Assembly (NCBI RefSeq): GCF_001029105.3
Contig: NZ_CP011807.3
Location: forward strand, 1,054,001-1,118,000
Reading direction: 5' to 3'
From: Pandoraea faecigallinarum
Lineage (GTDB): Bacteria > Pseudomonadota > Gammaproteobacteria > Burkholderiales > Burkholderiaceae
DNA length: 64,000 bases
The position numbers and the translations under genes were made by a program. Shown piece after piece: positions 10,774-19,933 of the stretch (within the stretch, counting starts at the first letter, position 1; every line of letters begins with the position of its first letter). The notes under the pieces were generated by a model. That model was given only the letters and a program-made list of their open reading frames with translations, was not told where the DNA came from and made no database searches.

Positions 10774-11703
10774 ATGGCAGCCATTCAGACGTCATCGACA
10801 CCGGCCACCGCAGCGCCCGAGTCCGGAGCGCGGTCCCCGTCACCCGTGGCAAGCGCGGAGCGCCTGCCGCGCCGGCGCTTTCGCGGCCTGCGCAAGTTCG
10901 CGCGCAACAGGGCGGCGGTCGCGGGGGCGATCATCGTGGCGTTCGCGGTATTCGTTGCGCTGCTCGCACCATGGATCTCGCCGTACGATCCGGTCGCGAC
11001 GAGCTTCATGACCGTGCGTCAGGCGCCGGGCGCGCTGCACTGGTTCGGCACCGACGAACTGGGGCGCGACATTCTGGCGCGCATGATCTACGGCGCGCGT
11101 GCATCGCTGGCGGCAGGCGTGGTGTCGGTGGGCATCGCCGTTATCGTGGGCGTGCCGCTGGGTCTGCTCGCGGGGTACTTCGGCCGCTGGGTCGACGCCA
11201 TCGTCTCGCGTCTGGCCGACGCGCTGCTCTCCATCCCGTTCCTGATCCTTGCGATTGCCATGGCGGCGTTTCTCGGGGCGAGTCTCACCAACGCGATGAT
11301 CGCCATCGGCGTATCGGCCATGCCGCGCTTCGTGCGTCTCGCGCGAGCCCAGGCGCTGAGCGTCAAAGCGGAAGAGTACGTCGAAGGCGCGCGCGCCATC
11401 GGTCTGACCGACGCGCGCATCATCGTGCGCTACATCTTGCCGAATGTGCTGCCGCCGATCATCGTGCAGGCGAGCCTGACAGTCGCCACCGCAATCATCG
11501 CCGAGGCGAGTCTGTCGTTTCTCGGACTGGGGCAACTGCCGCCGCTGCCGTCATGGGGCTCCATGCTCAACACGGCCAAGGACTTCGTCGAGCAAGCGCC
11601 CTGGATGTCCATTTTTCCCGGTATCGCCATTTTTCTGACGGTACTCGGTTTCAACCTGCTGGGTGACGGTCTGCGCGACGCGCTCGATCCGCGCGAGGCA
11701 TGA
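10774..11703 (+). CDS. Peptide ABC transporter permease (DppC/GsiD type)
   Basis: Second permease, 309 residues. The first ~40 residues are low complexity (Ser, Pro, Arg), then a first helix followed by HWFGTDELGRDILARMIYGAR (DppC signature), a six-helix membrane domain and the coupling loop EEYVEGARAIGLTDARIIVRYILPN. It lies 13 bases behind the DppB-type gene and completes a heterodimeric channel. Confidence 0.93.
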   Translation: MAAIQTSSTPATAAPESGARSPSPVASAERLPRRRFRGLRKFARNRAAVAGAIIVAFAVFVALLAPWISPYDPVATSFMTVRQAPGALHWFGTDELGRDILARMIYGARASLAAGVVSVGIAVIVGVPLGLLAGYFGRWVDAIVSRLADALLSIPFLILAIAMAAFLGASLTNAMIAIGVSAMPRFVRLARAQALSVKAEEYVEGARAIGLTDARIIVRYILPNVLPPIIVQASLTVATAIIAEASLSFLGLGQLPPLPSWGSMLNTAKDFVEQAPWMSIFPGIAIFLTVLGFNLLGDGLRDALDPREA

Positions 11704-11763
11704 CCCCGTTGTCAATGGCAGAATCATTCCAACCACGATAAATAAAGGACAGCAGCGACTCCC

Positions 11764-13401
11764 ATGACGCAATTCAACTGGCAAAACCCGTACCCGACGC
11801 CGCGCCTGCCGGTGTTCGCCCGTAACATCGTATCGACGTCGCACCCACTCGCGGCGCAGGCCGGTCTGCGCATTCTGTGGCAGGGCGGCAACGCCGTCGA
11901 TGCCGCGATTGCCGCCGCGGCGTGCATGACCATCGTCGAGCCGGTTTCCAACGGGCTGGGCGGGGATTGCTTCGCACTGGTGTGGGACGGCAAGCAGGTC
12001 CACGGCCTGAACGCGTCGGGCACGGCGCCCGGCGCGTGGAACGTCGACTACTTCCGCAAGAAGTACGGCGAAGCGCATGGCATCGCCCGGCAACCGGTCC
12101 GGGGACTCGACACGGTGACCGTCCCCGGCGTCATCGCCGGGTGGGAAGCGCTGCACACCAAGTTCGGCAAGCTGCCGTTCGCGGACCTGATGGCCCCGGC
12201 CATCGAGATCGCCGAACGTGGTCATGCCGTTGCCCATATCGTCGCGCGCAAGTGGGCCGCCGCCGTGCCTGAACTCAAGAACCAGCCGGGTTACGCGCAA
12301 ACGTTCATGCCGAACGGCCGCGCGCCCACGACCAGCGAGATGATGCGCATGCCGGGTCACGCGCGAACGCTGCGCCTGCTCGCCAGGGAGGGCCCGCGTG
12401 CGTTCTACGAAGGCGAGATCGCCGAGCGCATCGCGGCGTGGAACGTCGAGCATGGCGGTGCCATGACGACCGACGATCTGCGCCGCTATCGGGCCGATTG
12501 GGTCAAACCCATCTCGAAGGACTATCGCGGTTACACCGTGCACGAGATTCCGCCGAACGGGCAGGGCATCGCCGCCCTGATCGCGCTGGGCATTCTCGAC
12601 AAGTTCGACGTCTCCAGCCATGCAGTGGATCGCGTGCATTCGCAGCACTTGCAGATTGAAGCGATGAAGCTGGCTTTCGCCGATCTGTACAAGTACGTGG
12701 CGGACCCGCGCTCGATGGAAGTCACGCCGGAGCAGATGCTCGACGACGGTTACCTGAGCGAGCGCGCCAAACTGATCGACCCGGCGCGTGCGACGCACTT
12801 CGACTTCGGCATGCCGAAGTCCGGCGGCACGATCTATCTGAGCGCGGCCGACGAGCAGGGCATGATGGTCAGCTTCATCCAGTCCAATTACATGGGCTTC
12901 GGCTCGGGCGTCGTGGTGCCGGATTACGGCATTGCCTTGCAAAACCGCGGCTGCGGCTTCTCGATGGATCCGAAGTCGGCCAACGTGGTCGAGGGCGGCA
13001 AGCGTCCGTTCCACACAATTATTCCGGCATTCCTCACGCAGAAGGTCAACGGCCGGCACGAAGCCGTGATGAGCTTCGGGGTGATGGGCGGCGACATGCA
13101 ACCGCAGGGTCACGTGCAATCGATCGTGCGCATGCTCGACTACGGTCAGCAGCCGCAGGCGGCTTGCGACGCGCCGCGCTGGAAGGTCAATCGCGATTTC
13201 ACCGTCGATATCGAGTCGACGATGAATCGCGAGACGGTCGAGGGACTCGTTGCACTGGGCCACCAGCTGAAGTCCATCGACGATCCGTATATGGACTTCG
13301 GCTCGGGGCAGTACATCTGGCGGCTGGATCGCAACGACCCGGAGCGTGGCTACGTGGCCGCGAGCGACAGCCGCCGCGACGGCCTTGCCGCCGGATACTG
13401 A
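11764..13401 (+). CDS. Gamma-glutamyltransferase family protein
   Basis: N-terminal nucleophile hydrolase that removes or transfers the gamma-glutamyl group of glutathione-like substrates. 545 residues. ASTSHPLAAQAG-like opening (STSHPLAAQAGLRILWQGGNAVDAAIAAA), NGLGGDCFALVW, and the autocleavage site KSGGTIYLSAAD, where Thr356 would become the catalytic N-terminal residue of the small subunit. No clear signal peptide is visible, so it may act in the cytoplasm after uptake by the upstream importer. Members of this branch are often of unproven substrate. It ends next to the convergent MFS gene without a gap. Confidence 0.88.
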   Translation: MTQFNWQNPYPTPRLPVFARNIVSTSHPLAAQAGLRILWQGGNAVDAAIAAAACMTIVEPVSNGLGGDCFALVWDGKQVHGLNASGTAPGAWNVDYFRKKYGEAHGIARQPVRGLDTVTVPGVIAGWEALHTKFGKLPFADLMAPAIEIAERGHAVAHIVARKWAAAVPELKNQPGYAQTFMPNGRAPTTSEMMRMPGHARTLRLLAREGPRAFYEGEIAERIAAWNVEHGGAMTTDDLRRYRADWVKPISKDYRGYTVHEIPPNGQGIAALIALGILDKFDVSSHAVDRVHSQHLQIEAMKLAFADLYKYVADPRSMEVTPEQMLDDGYLSERAKLIDPARATHFDFGMPKSGGTIYLSAADEQGMMVSFIQSNYMGFGSGVVVPDYGIALQNRGCGFSMDPKSANVVEGGKRPFHTIIPAFLTQKVNGRHEAVMSFGVMGGDMQPQGHVQSIVRMLDYGQQPQAACDAPRWKVNRDFTVDIESTMNRETVEGLVALGHQLKSIDDPYMDFGSGQYIWRLDRNDPERGYVAASDSRRDGLAAGY

Positions 13402-14757
13402 TCAGGCGATCTCGCCCGGCGTGTGGGCGGCGTGACGCGCTTCGCGTCGCGCCCCCGCACTGATCGCAAAGGCTGCCACGCTGGCGAAGAACACCGGCAC
13501 GGCGGCGATCATGAACAGGTGCTGCGGGTCCCAATGCAGGGCCAGCAGCACGCCGCCGACCATCGGTCCGGCGATGGAGCCGATCCGTCCGATGCCCAAC
13601 GCCCACCCCACGCCCGTGCCGCGAATCGCCGTGGGATACGTGCGTGCCGCGAGCGCGTTCGCGCCGATCTGTGCACCGATCACGCAGAACCCTGCGCCGA
13701 AGATCGTCGCCGCCAACACCGGTACGGAAGTCCCTGCGAGACCCACGAGCACGATGCAGACGGCCGCGCACAGGTAGACCGCGCCGAGTACCCTGAACGG
13801 CGGCACGCGGTCGAATACGCGCCCCAGCGTCAGCGTGCCGAGCGTGCCCCCGATTTGCAGCATCGACGTGATGATGGCCGCCGTGTCGAGGGCGATGCCC
13901 GCGTCGTGAATCACCGTGGGCAGCCAGCTCGACAGGAAGTAGAGATCCAACAGGCTCATGAAGAAGATCACCCAGAGCAACAGGGTAATACGCGAACGTT
14001 TGTCCGCGAACAGCGCGCTCACGCCCGCATGTCGCCTCGCATGGACGTCGACACCGCTGTCGATGCGCGCATCGTCCGGCAGATCCGGGGCGAGCTTGCG
14101 CAGCACCGCACGCAGGCGCGCCGGGTGCTTCGCCTGCACGATCAGGAAGCGGGGCGATTCCGGCAGGCAGCGCCACGCGAGCAGCGCGGCGGCCAGCGGC
14201 AACAGACCGCCGGCGACGAACACCGACTGCCAGCCGAAGTCGCGAATCAGACTGGCGGCGGCAAGCCCGCCCAGTGCCGCACCCAAGGAAAAACCGCAGA
14301 ACATCACCATGATGGCTGTCGAGCGCACGCGCTCGGGCGAGAACTCGCCCGTCAGGGCGATGGCGTTGGGCATCACGCAGCCAAGGCCGATACCGGTGAC
14401 GAGCCGCAGGAACAGCAACGGCGTGACGGACGACGCGAGGGCCGTCGCGAGCGACATCGCGCCGAAGATCAGCATGCCCGCAATCAGCACGGGGCGGCGT
14501 CCCACGCGGTCGGACATCGGCCCGCCGGCGAGCGCGCCGAGCGTCAGGCCCACGAGGCTGGCCGAGAAAACCGGACTGAGCGCCGAGCGCTCGATACCGA
14601 GGGCATGCACGATGGCGGGCGCGACGTAGCCGATGGCCTGCGTGTCGAATCCGTCGAGAAACACGATCAGGGCGCACAGCGCCGTGACGAAAATCTGGTA
14701 ACGACCGAAGGGCCGCTCGTCGATGAGCGCGCGCAGATCGATGCTTGGGATGGGCAT
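13402..14757 (-). CDS. MFS transporter, aromatic acid:H+ symporter (AAHS) family
   Basis: A 451-residue carrier with 12 membrane segments. It has the AAHS hallmark LDGFDTQAIGYVAPAI in helix 1 and GGPMSDRVGRRPVL in the 2-3 loop, with Asp residues needed for aromatic acid uptake in PcaK. The ATG at 14757 follows a GGAGA ribosome site; upstream in-frame starts lack one. It lies 57 bases behind the FAD monooxygenase gene on the same strand, so it probably imports that enzyme's aromatic substrate. Confidence 0.88.
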   Translation of the reverse strand: MPIPSIDLRALIDERPFGRYQIFVTALCALIVFLDGFDTQAIGYVAPAIVHALGIERSALSPVFSASLVGLTLGALAGGPMSDRVGRRPVLIAGMLIFGAMSLATALASSVTPLLFLRLVTGIGLGCVMPNAIALTGEFSPERVRSTAIMVMFCGFSLGAALGGLAAASLIRDFGWQSVFVAGGLLPLAAALLAWRCLPESPRFLIVQAKHPARLRAVLRKLAPDLPDDARIDSGVDVHARRHAGVSALFADKRSRITLLLWVIFFMSLLDLYFLSSWLPTVIHDAGIALDTAAIITSMLQIGGTLGTLTLGRVFDRVPPFRVLGAVYLCAAVCIVLVGLAGTSVPVLAATIFGAGFCVIGAQIGANALAARTYPTAIRGTGVGWALGIGRIGSIAGPMVGGVLLALHWDPQHLFMIAAVPVFFASVAAFAISAGARREARHAAHTPGEIA

Positions 14758-14814
14758 GGCACTGTCTCCGTGATCGGCCCCGTTGGCGAGGCTCTGTCGC
14801 ATTCGTGCGCCGCG

Positions 14815-16065
14815 TCAGTGCGTGGCATTGAGCGTGTCGCGGTTCAGCCCCGCAACGTTCTTGTAGCGGTTCGAGATCTCCGCGAGTTCGGCTGCGCTGA
14901 TGACATCGTCGATGCTGGCAAACGGCTTGTCGCCGCTGCGTTCGTGCACCGTCTGCAAGATCGCGTCGGGCGGCGCCTTGCGGTTCATCAGCACCACGTC
15001 GGCGGTCGCTTTGCCGCGAATGCGCTCGTACGCGTCGAGCGCGGCGGGTGTGAGGCCGTGATCGCGCAATTGTGCGGCAAGACACGGGGCGTCGAGAATG
15101 GCCTGGCCCGCGCCGTTCGAGCCGCGCGGCACCATCGGATGTGCCGCGTCGCCGAGCAGAGTCACACGCCCGAAGCTCCAGCGCGGCAGAGGGTCCTGAT
15201 CGACCATCGGATATTCGAGGATAGTCTGGGTCGCTTCGATCATGCCGGCCACGTCGAGCCAGTCGAAGCGCCAGTTCGCGAACGCCGGGAAGAAGTCTTC
15301 GAGACGTCCCACGCCGTTCCAGTCGCGCCGCGCGGGCCGCGGTGCTTCGATCTCCGCGACCCAGTTCACCAGTTGATTGCCCCGAGCGTCGACGTTGTTG
15401 CGAATCGGATAGATGACCATCTTGCCGACGGACAGCCAGCCCGCGCGCACCATCGAGGCCCCTGTGAGGAACGGCGGCAGCACGACGCTGCCGCGCCACA
15501 TGTTCACTCCCGAGTAGCGCGGCGCACCTTCGGACGGATAGCACTGCTTGCGCACGACCGAGTGAATGCCGTCGGCAGCGATGAGCAGGCGTGCGGTGAC
15601 CGGTGGCAGCGCCTCGCCCTGCGGCGACTCGAACGATACCGTGACGGCATCGTCGTCCTGCGAGAAGCCGGTGCAACGATGACCTTCGAGCACGGCGTCA
15701 TCGCCAAGGCGCTCACGAACCGCCGCGAGCAGCACGCCCTGAAGGTCGCCTCGATGGATCGAGAACTGCGGCCACGCATAACCTGCGTGCTCGCCGGCCG
15801 GCTCGCGATATACGAGCTGACCGAAACGGTTGAAGAACGCCGACTCCTGCGTCGTGACCGCGACCTCGCGCAGGGATGCGCTCAGGCCGAGTCCGTCGAG
15901 CACGCGCGAGGCGTGCGGCAGGATGTTCACGCCCACGCCCAGCGGTCGAATTTCGGAGACGGCCTCATACACGCGGCACGCGATGCCGGCGTCATGCAGG
16001 CTCAGAGCAAGCGTCAGACCGCCGATACCGGCGCCGACGATGGCGACATCGATGGATGTGGACAT
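14815..16065 (-). CDS. FAD-dependent aromatic monooxygenase, PhzS-like
   Basis: Class A flavoprotein monooxygenase (NADH or NADPH, O2, FAD). 416 residues: Rossmann GAGIGG at 11-16, SEIRPLGVGVNILPHA, IHRGDLQ, the AADGIHS NAD(P)H/FAD motif, MWRGSVV, and LLGDAAHPMVPRGSNGAGQAILD. Along its length it resembles Pseudomonas PhzS (5-methylphenazine-1-carboxylate 1-monooxygenase). No phenazine genes are nearby and the partner is an aromatic-acid transporter, so a simple hydroxy- or aminobenzoate is an equally good substrate. It is divergent from a LysR gene. Confidence 0.82.
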   Translation of the reverse strand: MSTSIDVAIVGAGIGGLTLALSLHDAGIACRVYEAVSEIRPLGVGVNILPHASRVLDGLGLSASLREVAVTTQESAFFNRFGQLVYREPAGEHAGYAWPQFSIHRGDLQGVLLAAVRERLGDDAVLEGHRCTGFSQDDDAVTVSFESPQGEALPPVTARLLIAADGIHSVVRKQCYPSEGAPRYSGVNMWRGSVVLPPFLTGASMVRAGWLSVGKMVIYPIRNNVDARGNQLVNWVAEIEAPRPARRDWNGVGRLEDFFPAFANWRFDWLDVAGMIEATQTILEYPMVDQDPLPRWSFGRVTLLGDAAHPMVPRGSNGAGQAILDAPCLAAQLRDHGLTPAALDAYERIRGKATADVVLMNRKAPPDAILQTVHERSGDKPFASIDDVISAAELAEISNRYKNVAGLNRDTLNATH

Positions 16066-16152
16066 GAATGGGTCTCCTGAGCGGCAATGCGCTAATGGTT
16101 CTGAATGACGACCATTAAAGCGCGTCGTCAGTCATTAGGGAATTTTGACTAT

Positions 16153-16168
16153 CATATGAATTGATATG
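16153..16168. promoter_or_regulatory. Inverted repeat CATAT-N6-ATATG in divergent LysR/monooxygenase promoter
   Basis: An AT-rich inverted repeat 21 bases before the LysR start, in the 124-base spacer to the divergent monooxygenase gene. Position and symmetry suit a LysR autoregulatory site. The arms are short, so chance is not excluded. Confidence 0.35.
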
Positions 16169-16189
16169 GACGAGTTATGAGTTTTAACC

Positions 16190-17197
16190 ATGAACCTCTC
16201 ACTGCGCCAGCTCAAGGCATTCGTGCTGGTGGCCACACTGGGCAATTTCACGCGTGCCGCCGAGCGGCTTCATATCACGCAGGCAGGCCTGTCGGTGATG
16301 ATGCGCGAGATCGAGACGCAACTGGGCAGCCGTCTGTTCGACCGCACGACACGCAGCGTGACGCTCACCGAAGCCGGCCATGCGCTGCTGCCGGTGGCGA
16401 GTGCGGCGGTGGGGCAACTGGACGCCGTGGCGAGTCGGATCGCCGCCGCCGGGCGCGCGTCGCGCAAGACGCTGCGCATCGCGGCGACGCCGCTCGTGTC
16501 GTCGCATCTCATCCCCGAATGGTTCGCCACGTTTGCGAGTGCTCACCCGGATGTCGATCTGCGGTTGCACGAGGCGGAAATCGCGCAGGTGCATGCGCTC
16601 GTCGAGCAGGGCGACGCCGATATCGGATTCGGTTTTTTCACGAAGGCCTCGCACGGCATCGAGCGGACATTGCTGCAATCGTTTCGTTTGATGAAGGTCA
16701 CGGCGGCAGGCGGGCGGCACGCCCGCCAGGCGGGAAACGGGGCGCGCGCCAGGGACAGCCGCGGGGACGGCAACCGTACCGGCACGTCGTGGCGCGGATT
16801 GCGTGACGAAACGTTGATCGGGCTGCCACCGGACAATCCGATCCAGCAACTGGTGGACACGCAACTGGCGCGCATCGAACGGGCGCATTCCGGCGGCACT
16901 GGCGGCCCCGGCAGCAGCGACGACAAGCGCACCGTCTTTCGCCGCTTCGAAACGCTCATCGGCATGGCGGAGGCGGGCATCGGCACGGCGATCATGCCAA
17001 CGTTCGCGCTGCCCGCGTGCCGTCATCGTGCGGTACGTTGGGAGGTGCTCACTCACCCCGAGGTCACGCTGGGCTTTCATCGCATCGTCAAGCGCGGGCG
17101 TGCCAAGCCCGAACTCTGGCGGCAATTCACGGATCTGGCGGCGGCGTCGCTGCAACGGATCGATGCGATGGCCGACGAGCACCGACGTGAGCGCTAA
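16190..17197 (+). CDS. LysR-family transcriptional regulator with a linker insertion
   Basis: 335 residues, longer than the usual ~300. The HTH (RQLKAFVLVATLGNFTRAAERLHITQAGLS) and effector domain start are normal. After FRLMKV near residue 168 comes ~35 residues of Gly/Arg/Ala-rich sequence (AGGRHARQAGNGARARDSRGD) before the domain resumes at LRDETLIGLPPDNPIQ. The extra stretch contains a GC-rich palindrome in the DNA (16709-16727). By position it controls the PhzS-like monooxygenase and AAHS transporter. The frame stays open across the insert. Confidence 0.85.
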   Translation: MNLSLRQLKAFVLVATLGNFTRAAERLHITQAGLSVMMREIETQLGSRLFDRTTRSVTLTEAGHALLPVASAAVGQLDAVASRIAAAGRASRKTLRIAATPLVSSHLIPEWFATFASAHPDVDLRLHEAEIAQVHALVEQGDADIGFGFFTKASHGIERTLLQSFRLMKVTAAGGRHARQAGNGARARDSRGDGNRTGTSWRGLRDETLIGLPPDNPIQQLVDTQLARIERAHSGGTGGPGSSDDKRTVFRRFETLIGMAEAGIGTAIMPTFALPACRHRAVRWEVLTHPEVTLGFHRIVKRGRAKPELWRQFTDLAAASLQRIDAMADEHRRER

Positions 17198-17375
17198 CTG
17201 GGGCGGGCAGCGCGCCGCCGAGGAAACGTGAAGCTTCCGTTAGTTCATCGAATCGTCACAGTTCGCCCGCAATAATCACGTCGCACGAGGAATCTACAAA
17301 CTAATTCGGCGGCCGATCTACTGCGTCAAATCACGCGTGGCACCGGGCGCCGGTGCGACCCGGGGAAATGACGCA

Positions 17376-19844
17376 ATGACCATCCGTCATCGAATTACGC
17401 TATTGGTGATCCTGACGTTCGTCGCGCTCTCGATCATTGGTGGCTACGCCGTCTATCAGACACGCGCCAGCGCTCAGAAAGTTCGTCAGGTCACGGAAGG
17501 CGTGGTACCCAGCGCTCTCGCTTCCGCCGATCTCGTCTCGCAAGTCAAGGCGGTGCAGATCGCCACGATGACGCTGGTCTACGCGCCGGACGACACCGTC
17601 GTCGAGCAGGCGCTCGGCGATCTCCGGAAGCTGCATGGCGAGATCGACCGGTCGCTCGCGCGTCAGGCCGAGGGTGCCGCCGGCGACGCCCAGAAGGGGC
17701 TGGTGACGCAGGCGCGCGAGAGCGTCGAGAACTACTTCAACGCGATCAACGACACCGCCAAGCTCAAGCAGGCGGGCAAGACGGAGATGGCGCAGGCGTT
17801 CCTCTTCGCCATGGTGGCGCAGTATCGCGACGAACTCGAAGGCGTGGTCAACACGCTGCGTGTCGAGAAGAACCGCCAGAAGGACTCGGCGATCACCACC
17901 CTCAACGACACACTCGCGACCACCACGACCGCCATCGGCATCGTGACCGGTCTGGCCATCGTGCTGCTTACCGCCATTGGGGCGCTGCTGTACCGGCAGA
18001 TCACGCGCCCGCTCTCGCGCATGCAGGCGATGATGAGCGAGATCGCGAACAGCCAGGACTTCACCCGCCGCGTGCCGGTCGGCCGCATGGACGAAATCGG
18101 GCACTCCATCGTGGCGTTCAACGGCATGATCGAGAAGATTCAGGAGCGCTCCGCGCAACTCAAGCAGAAGACGGCCGACATTCAGGCAATGTTGCAGAAC
18201 ATGCAGCAGGGCATTCTGACGGTGGTCGACGGCTCGAAGGTGCACGGCGAGTATTCGGCCTACCTCGAAGCGATCTTCGAGACGCAGGACGTTGCCGGAC
18301 GCGGTGTGATGGAGCTGGTCTTCGGCCAGAGCGATCTGGGCTCCGATGCCCTCTCGCAGGTCGAAGCGGCCATCGACGCGTGTATCGGGCAGGACGCCAT
18401 CAACTTCGCATTCAACGAACATCTGCTGGTCGGCGAGATCGGCAAGCGCATGCCGGACGGTCGCGTGAAGCAGCTCGATCTTACGTGGTCCGCGATCACC
18501 GACGAGAGCGACACGATTCTGCGCCTGATGCTGTGCGTGCGCGACGTGACCGAATTGCGCGAACTCGCCGCGGAAGCCAACGAGCAAAAGCAGCGGCTGG
18601 AGATGATCGGCGAAATTCTCGCAGTGAGTCAGGAAAAGTTCCACCACTTCATCGAAAGCTCGTCGGATTTCATTCGCGAGAACGAACGCATCATCCGCAA
18701 GCATTCGCAAGCCGACAGCGCCGCCATTGCCGAGTTGTTCCGCAACATGCACACGATCAAGGGCAACGCGCGCACGTACAACCTGCAATACCTGACGAAC
18801 GTCGTGCACGAGACGGAGCAGAGCTATCACGAGTTGCGCCAGCCGGACGTGGCGCGCGTGTGGGATCAGGACGGCATGATGCGCGAACTCGAACGGGTAC
18901 GCGAAGCCGTCGACGCGTACGCGTACATCAACGAAATCAGTCTCGGCCGCAAGGGGCCCGGACGTGCGGCCGACGAGCAGTCGATGGTCGTCGATCGTGC
19001 CCATATCCGCGCCAGCCTGCGCATGCTCGAAGCGGCCGACCCGAACGACCTGCATCAACTGGTCGCCATGCGTGACGCCGTACATCAGACGCTGCGCCTG
19101 CTCGGCACCGAGGGCGTGGGCGAAGCGCTGGGCGCTGTGCTCGATTCGTTGCCGTCGCTCGCGCGCGAACTCGGCAAGCCGGCGCCGGTGGTGCGTATCG
19201 ACGACAACGGTTACCGCCTGCGTGCGCCGGCCGTGCGGATTCTGCGCGATGTGTTCATGCACCTGCTGCGCAACTCGATGGACCACGGACTGGAAGGCGC
19301 GGACGAGCGTCGCGCCAAGGGCAAACCGGCGGCGGGCACGATCGATATCGAAGTCGGTCTGGATCACAACATGCTTCAGGTCACGCTGACCGACGACGGT
19401 CGCGGTCTCGCGCTGCACCGCATCCGCAGTATCGCTGTGCAACGCGGCTGGATTACGGCCGAGACGTACGTGACGGACGAACAGATCGCGCAGTTCATCT
19501 TCCGTCCCGGCTTCTCCACGGCATCGGAAGTGACCGAAGTCTCGGGGCGCGGTGTCGGGATGGACGCCGTGCAGGACTTCGTGCGCCGCGAGCATGGCCG
19601 TATCGAACTGCGTTTCACCGACGAGCGAAAAGGCGCGGAATTCCGCCAGTTCCAGACGGTGGTGTGCCTGCCGGACAACCTTGTCGTGGATGGCTTCGAT
19701 CTGAACAGCGTGGCGGCGGACGCCGTCGATCTGCCGGCGCTGGACGCCGTGGTGCCGCGTGTGGCGCAGGACGCCGGCGCGGGCAGCCGGGCGGACATGC
19801 CCGGCCTGTCGCACGACGGCCAGTCCCAAACCGGCAAGGTCTGA
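17376..19844 (+). CDS. Membrane-bound CheA-like histidine kinase (sensor-HAMP-PAS-like-HPt-ATPase)
   Basis: An 822-residue hybrid of a chemoreceptor and CheA. Helix ~8-27; periplasmic four-helix-bundle-like region ~30-180; helix ~185-206; HAMP ~207-262; a PAS-like stretch ~265-400; HPt domain ~420-525 with the phospho-acceptor His459 in NMHTIKGNART; then a CheA-type ATPase with N-box LLRNSMDHGLE (Asn633), DDGRGL (~673) and GRGVGMD (725-731). There is no CheW-like regulatory domain after the ATPase. The ATG at 17376 follows GGGGA by 9 bases. First gene of a five-gene operon ending in a CheY protein, its probable phosphate acceptor. The stimulus is unknown. Confidence 0.85.
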   Translation: MTIRHRITLLVILTFVALSIIGGYAVYQTRASAQKVRQVTEGVVPSALASADLVSQVKAVQIATMTLVYAPDDTVVEQALGDLRKLHGEIDRSLARQAEGAAGDAQKGLVTQARESVENYFNAINDTAKLKQAGKTEMAQAFLFAMVAQYRDELEGVVNTLRVEKNRQKDSAITTLNDTLATTTTAIGIVTGLAIVLLTAIGALLYRQITRPLSRMQAMMSEIANSQDFTRRVPVGRMDEIGHSIVAFNGMIEKIQERSAQLKQKTADIQAMLQNMQQGILTVVDGSKVHGEYSAYLEAIFETQDVAGRGVMELVFGQSDLGSDALSQVEAAIDACIGQDAINFAFNEHLLVGEIGKRMPDGRVKQLDLTWSAITDESDTILRLMLCVRDVTELRELAAEANEQKQRLEMIGEILAVSQEKFHHFIESSSDFIRENERIIRKHSQADSAAIAELFRNMHTIKGNARTYNLQYLTNVVHETEQSYHELRQPDVARVWDQDGMMRELERVREAVDAYAYINEISLGRKGPGRAADEQSMVVDRAHIRASLRMLEAADPNDLHQLVAMRDAVHQTLRLLGTEGVGEALGAVLDSLPSLARELGKPAPVVRIDDNGYRLRAPAVRILRDVFMHLLRNSMDHGLEGADERRAKGKPAAGTIDIEVGLDHNMLQVTLTDDGRGLALHRIRSIAVQRGWITAETYVTDEQIAQFIFRPGFSTASEVTEVSGRGVGMDAVQDFVRREHGRIELRFTDERKGAEFRQFQTVVCLPDNLVVDGFDLNSVAADAVDLPALDAVVPRVAQDAGAGSRADMPGLSHDGQSQTGKV

Positions 19845-19933
19845 CGCACGGATCCCCGGCAAAAGCATGATGGGGCGAGGCGGCGCAGACTTCGACGGTC
19901 TGCCGCCGCCGCGCCGCTTTCGGAGATGGATGT

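Noticed and set aside
14815..16065. Calling the monooxygenase PhzS and the region a phenazine locus
   Set aside because: No phzA-G genes are in the window and the partners are catabolic. I kept only PhzS-like.
17400..19868. An 822-codon open frame antisense to the CheA-like kinase gene
   Set aside because: No domain motifs, and the plus-strand frame carries HAMP, HPt and ATPase motifs.
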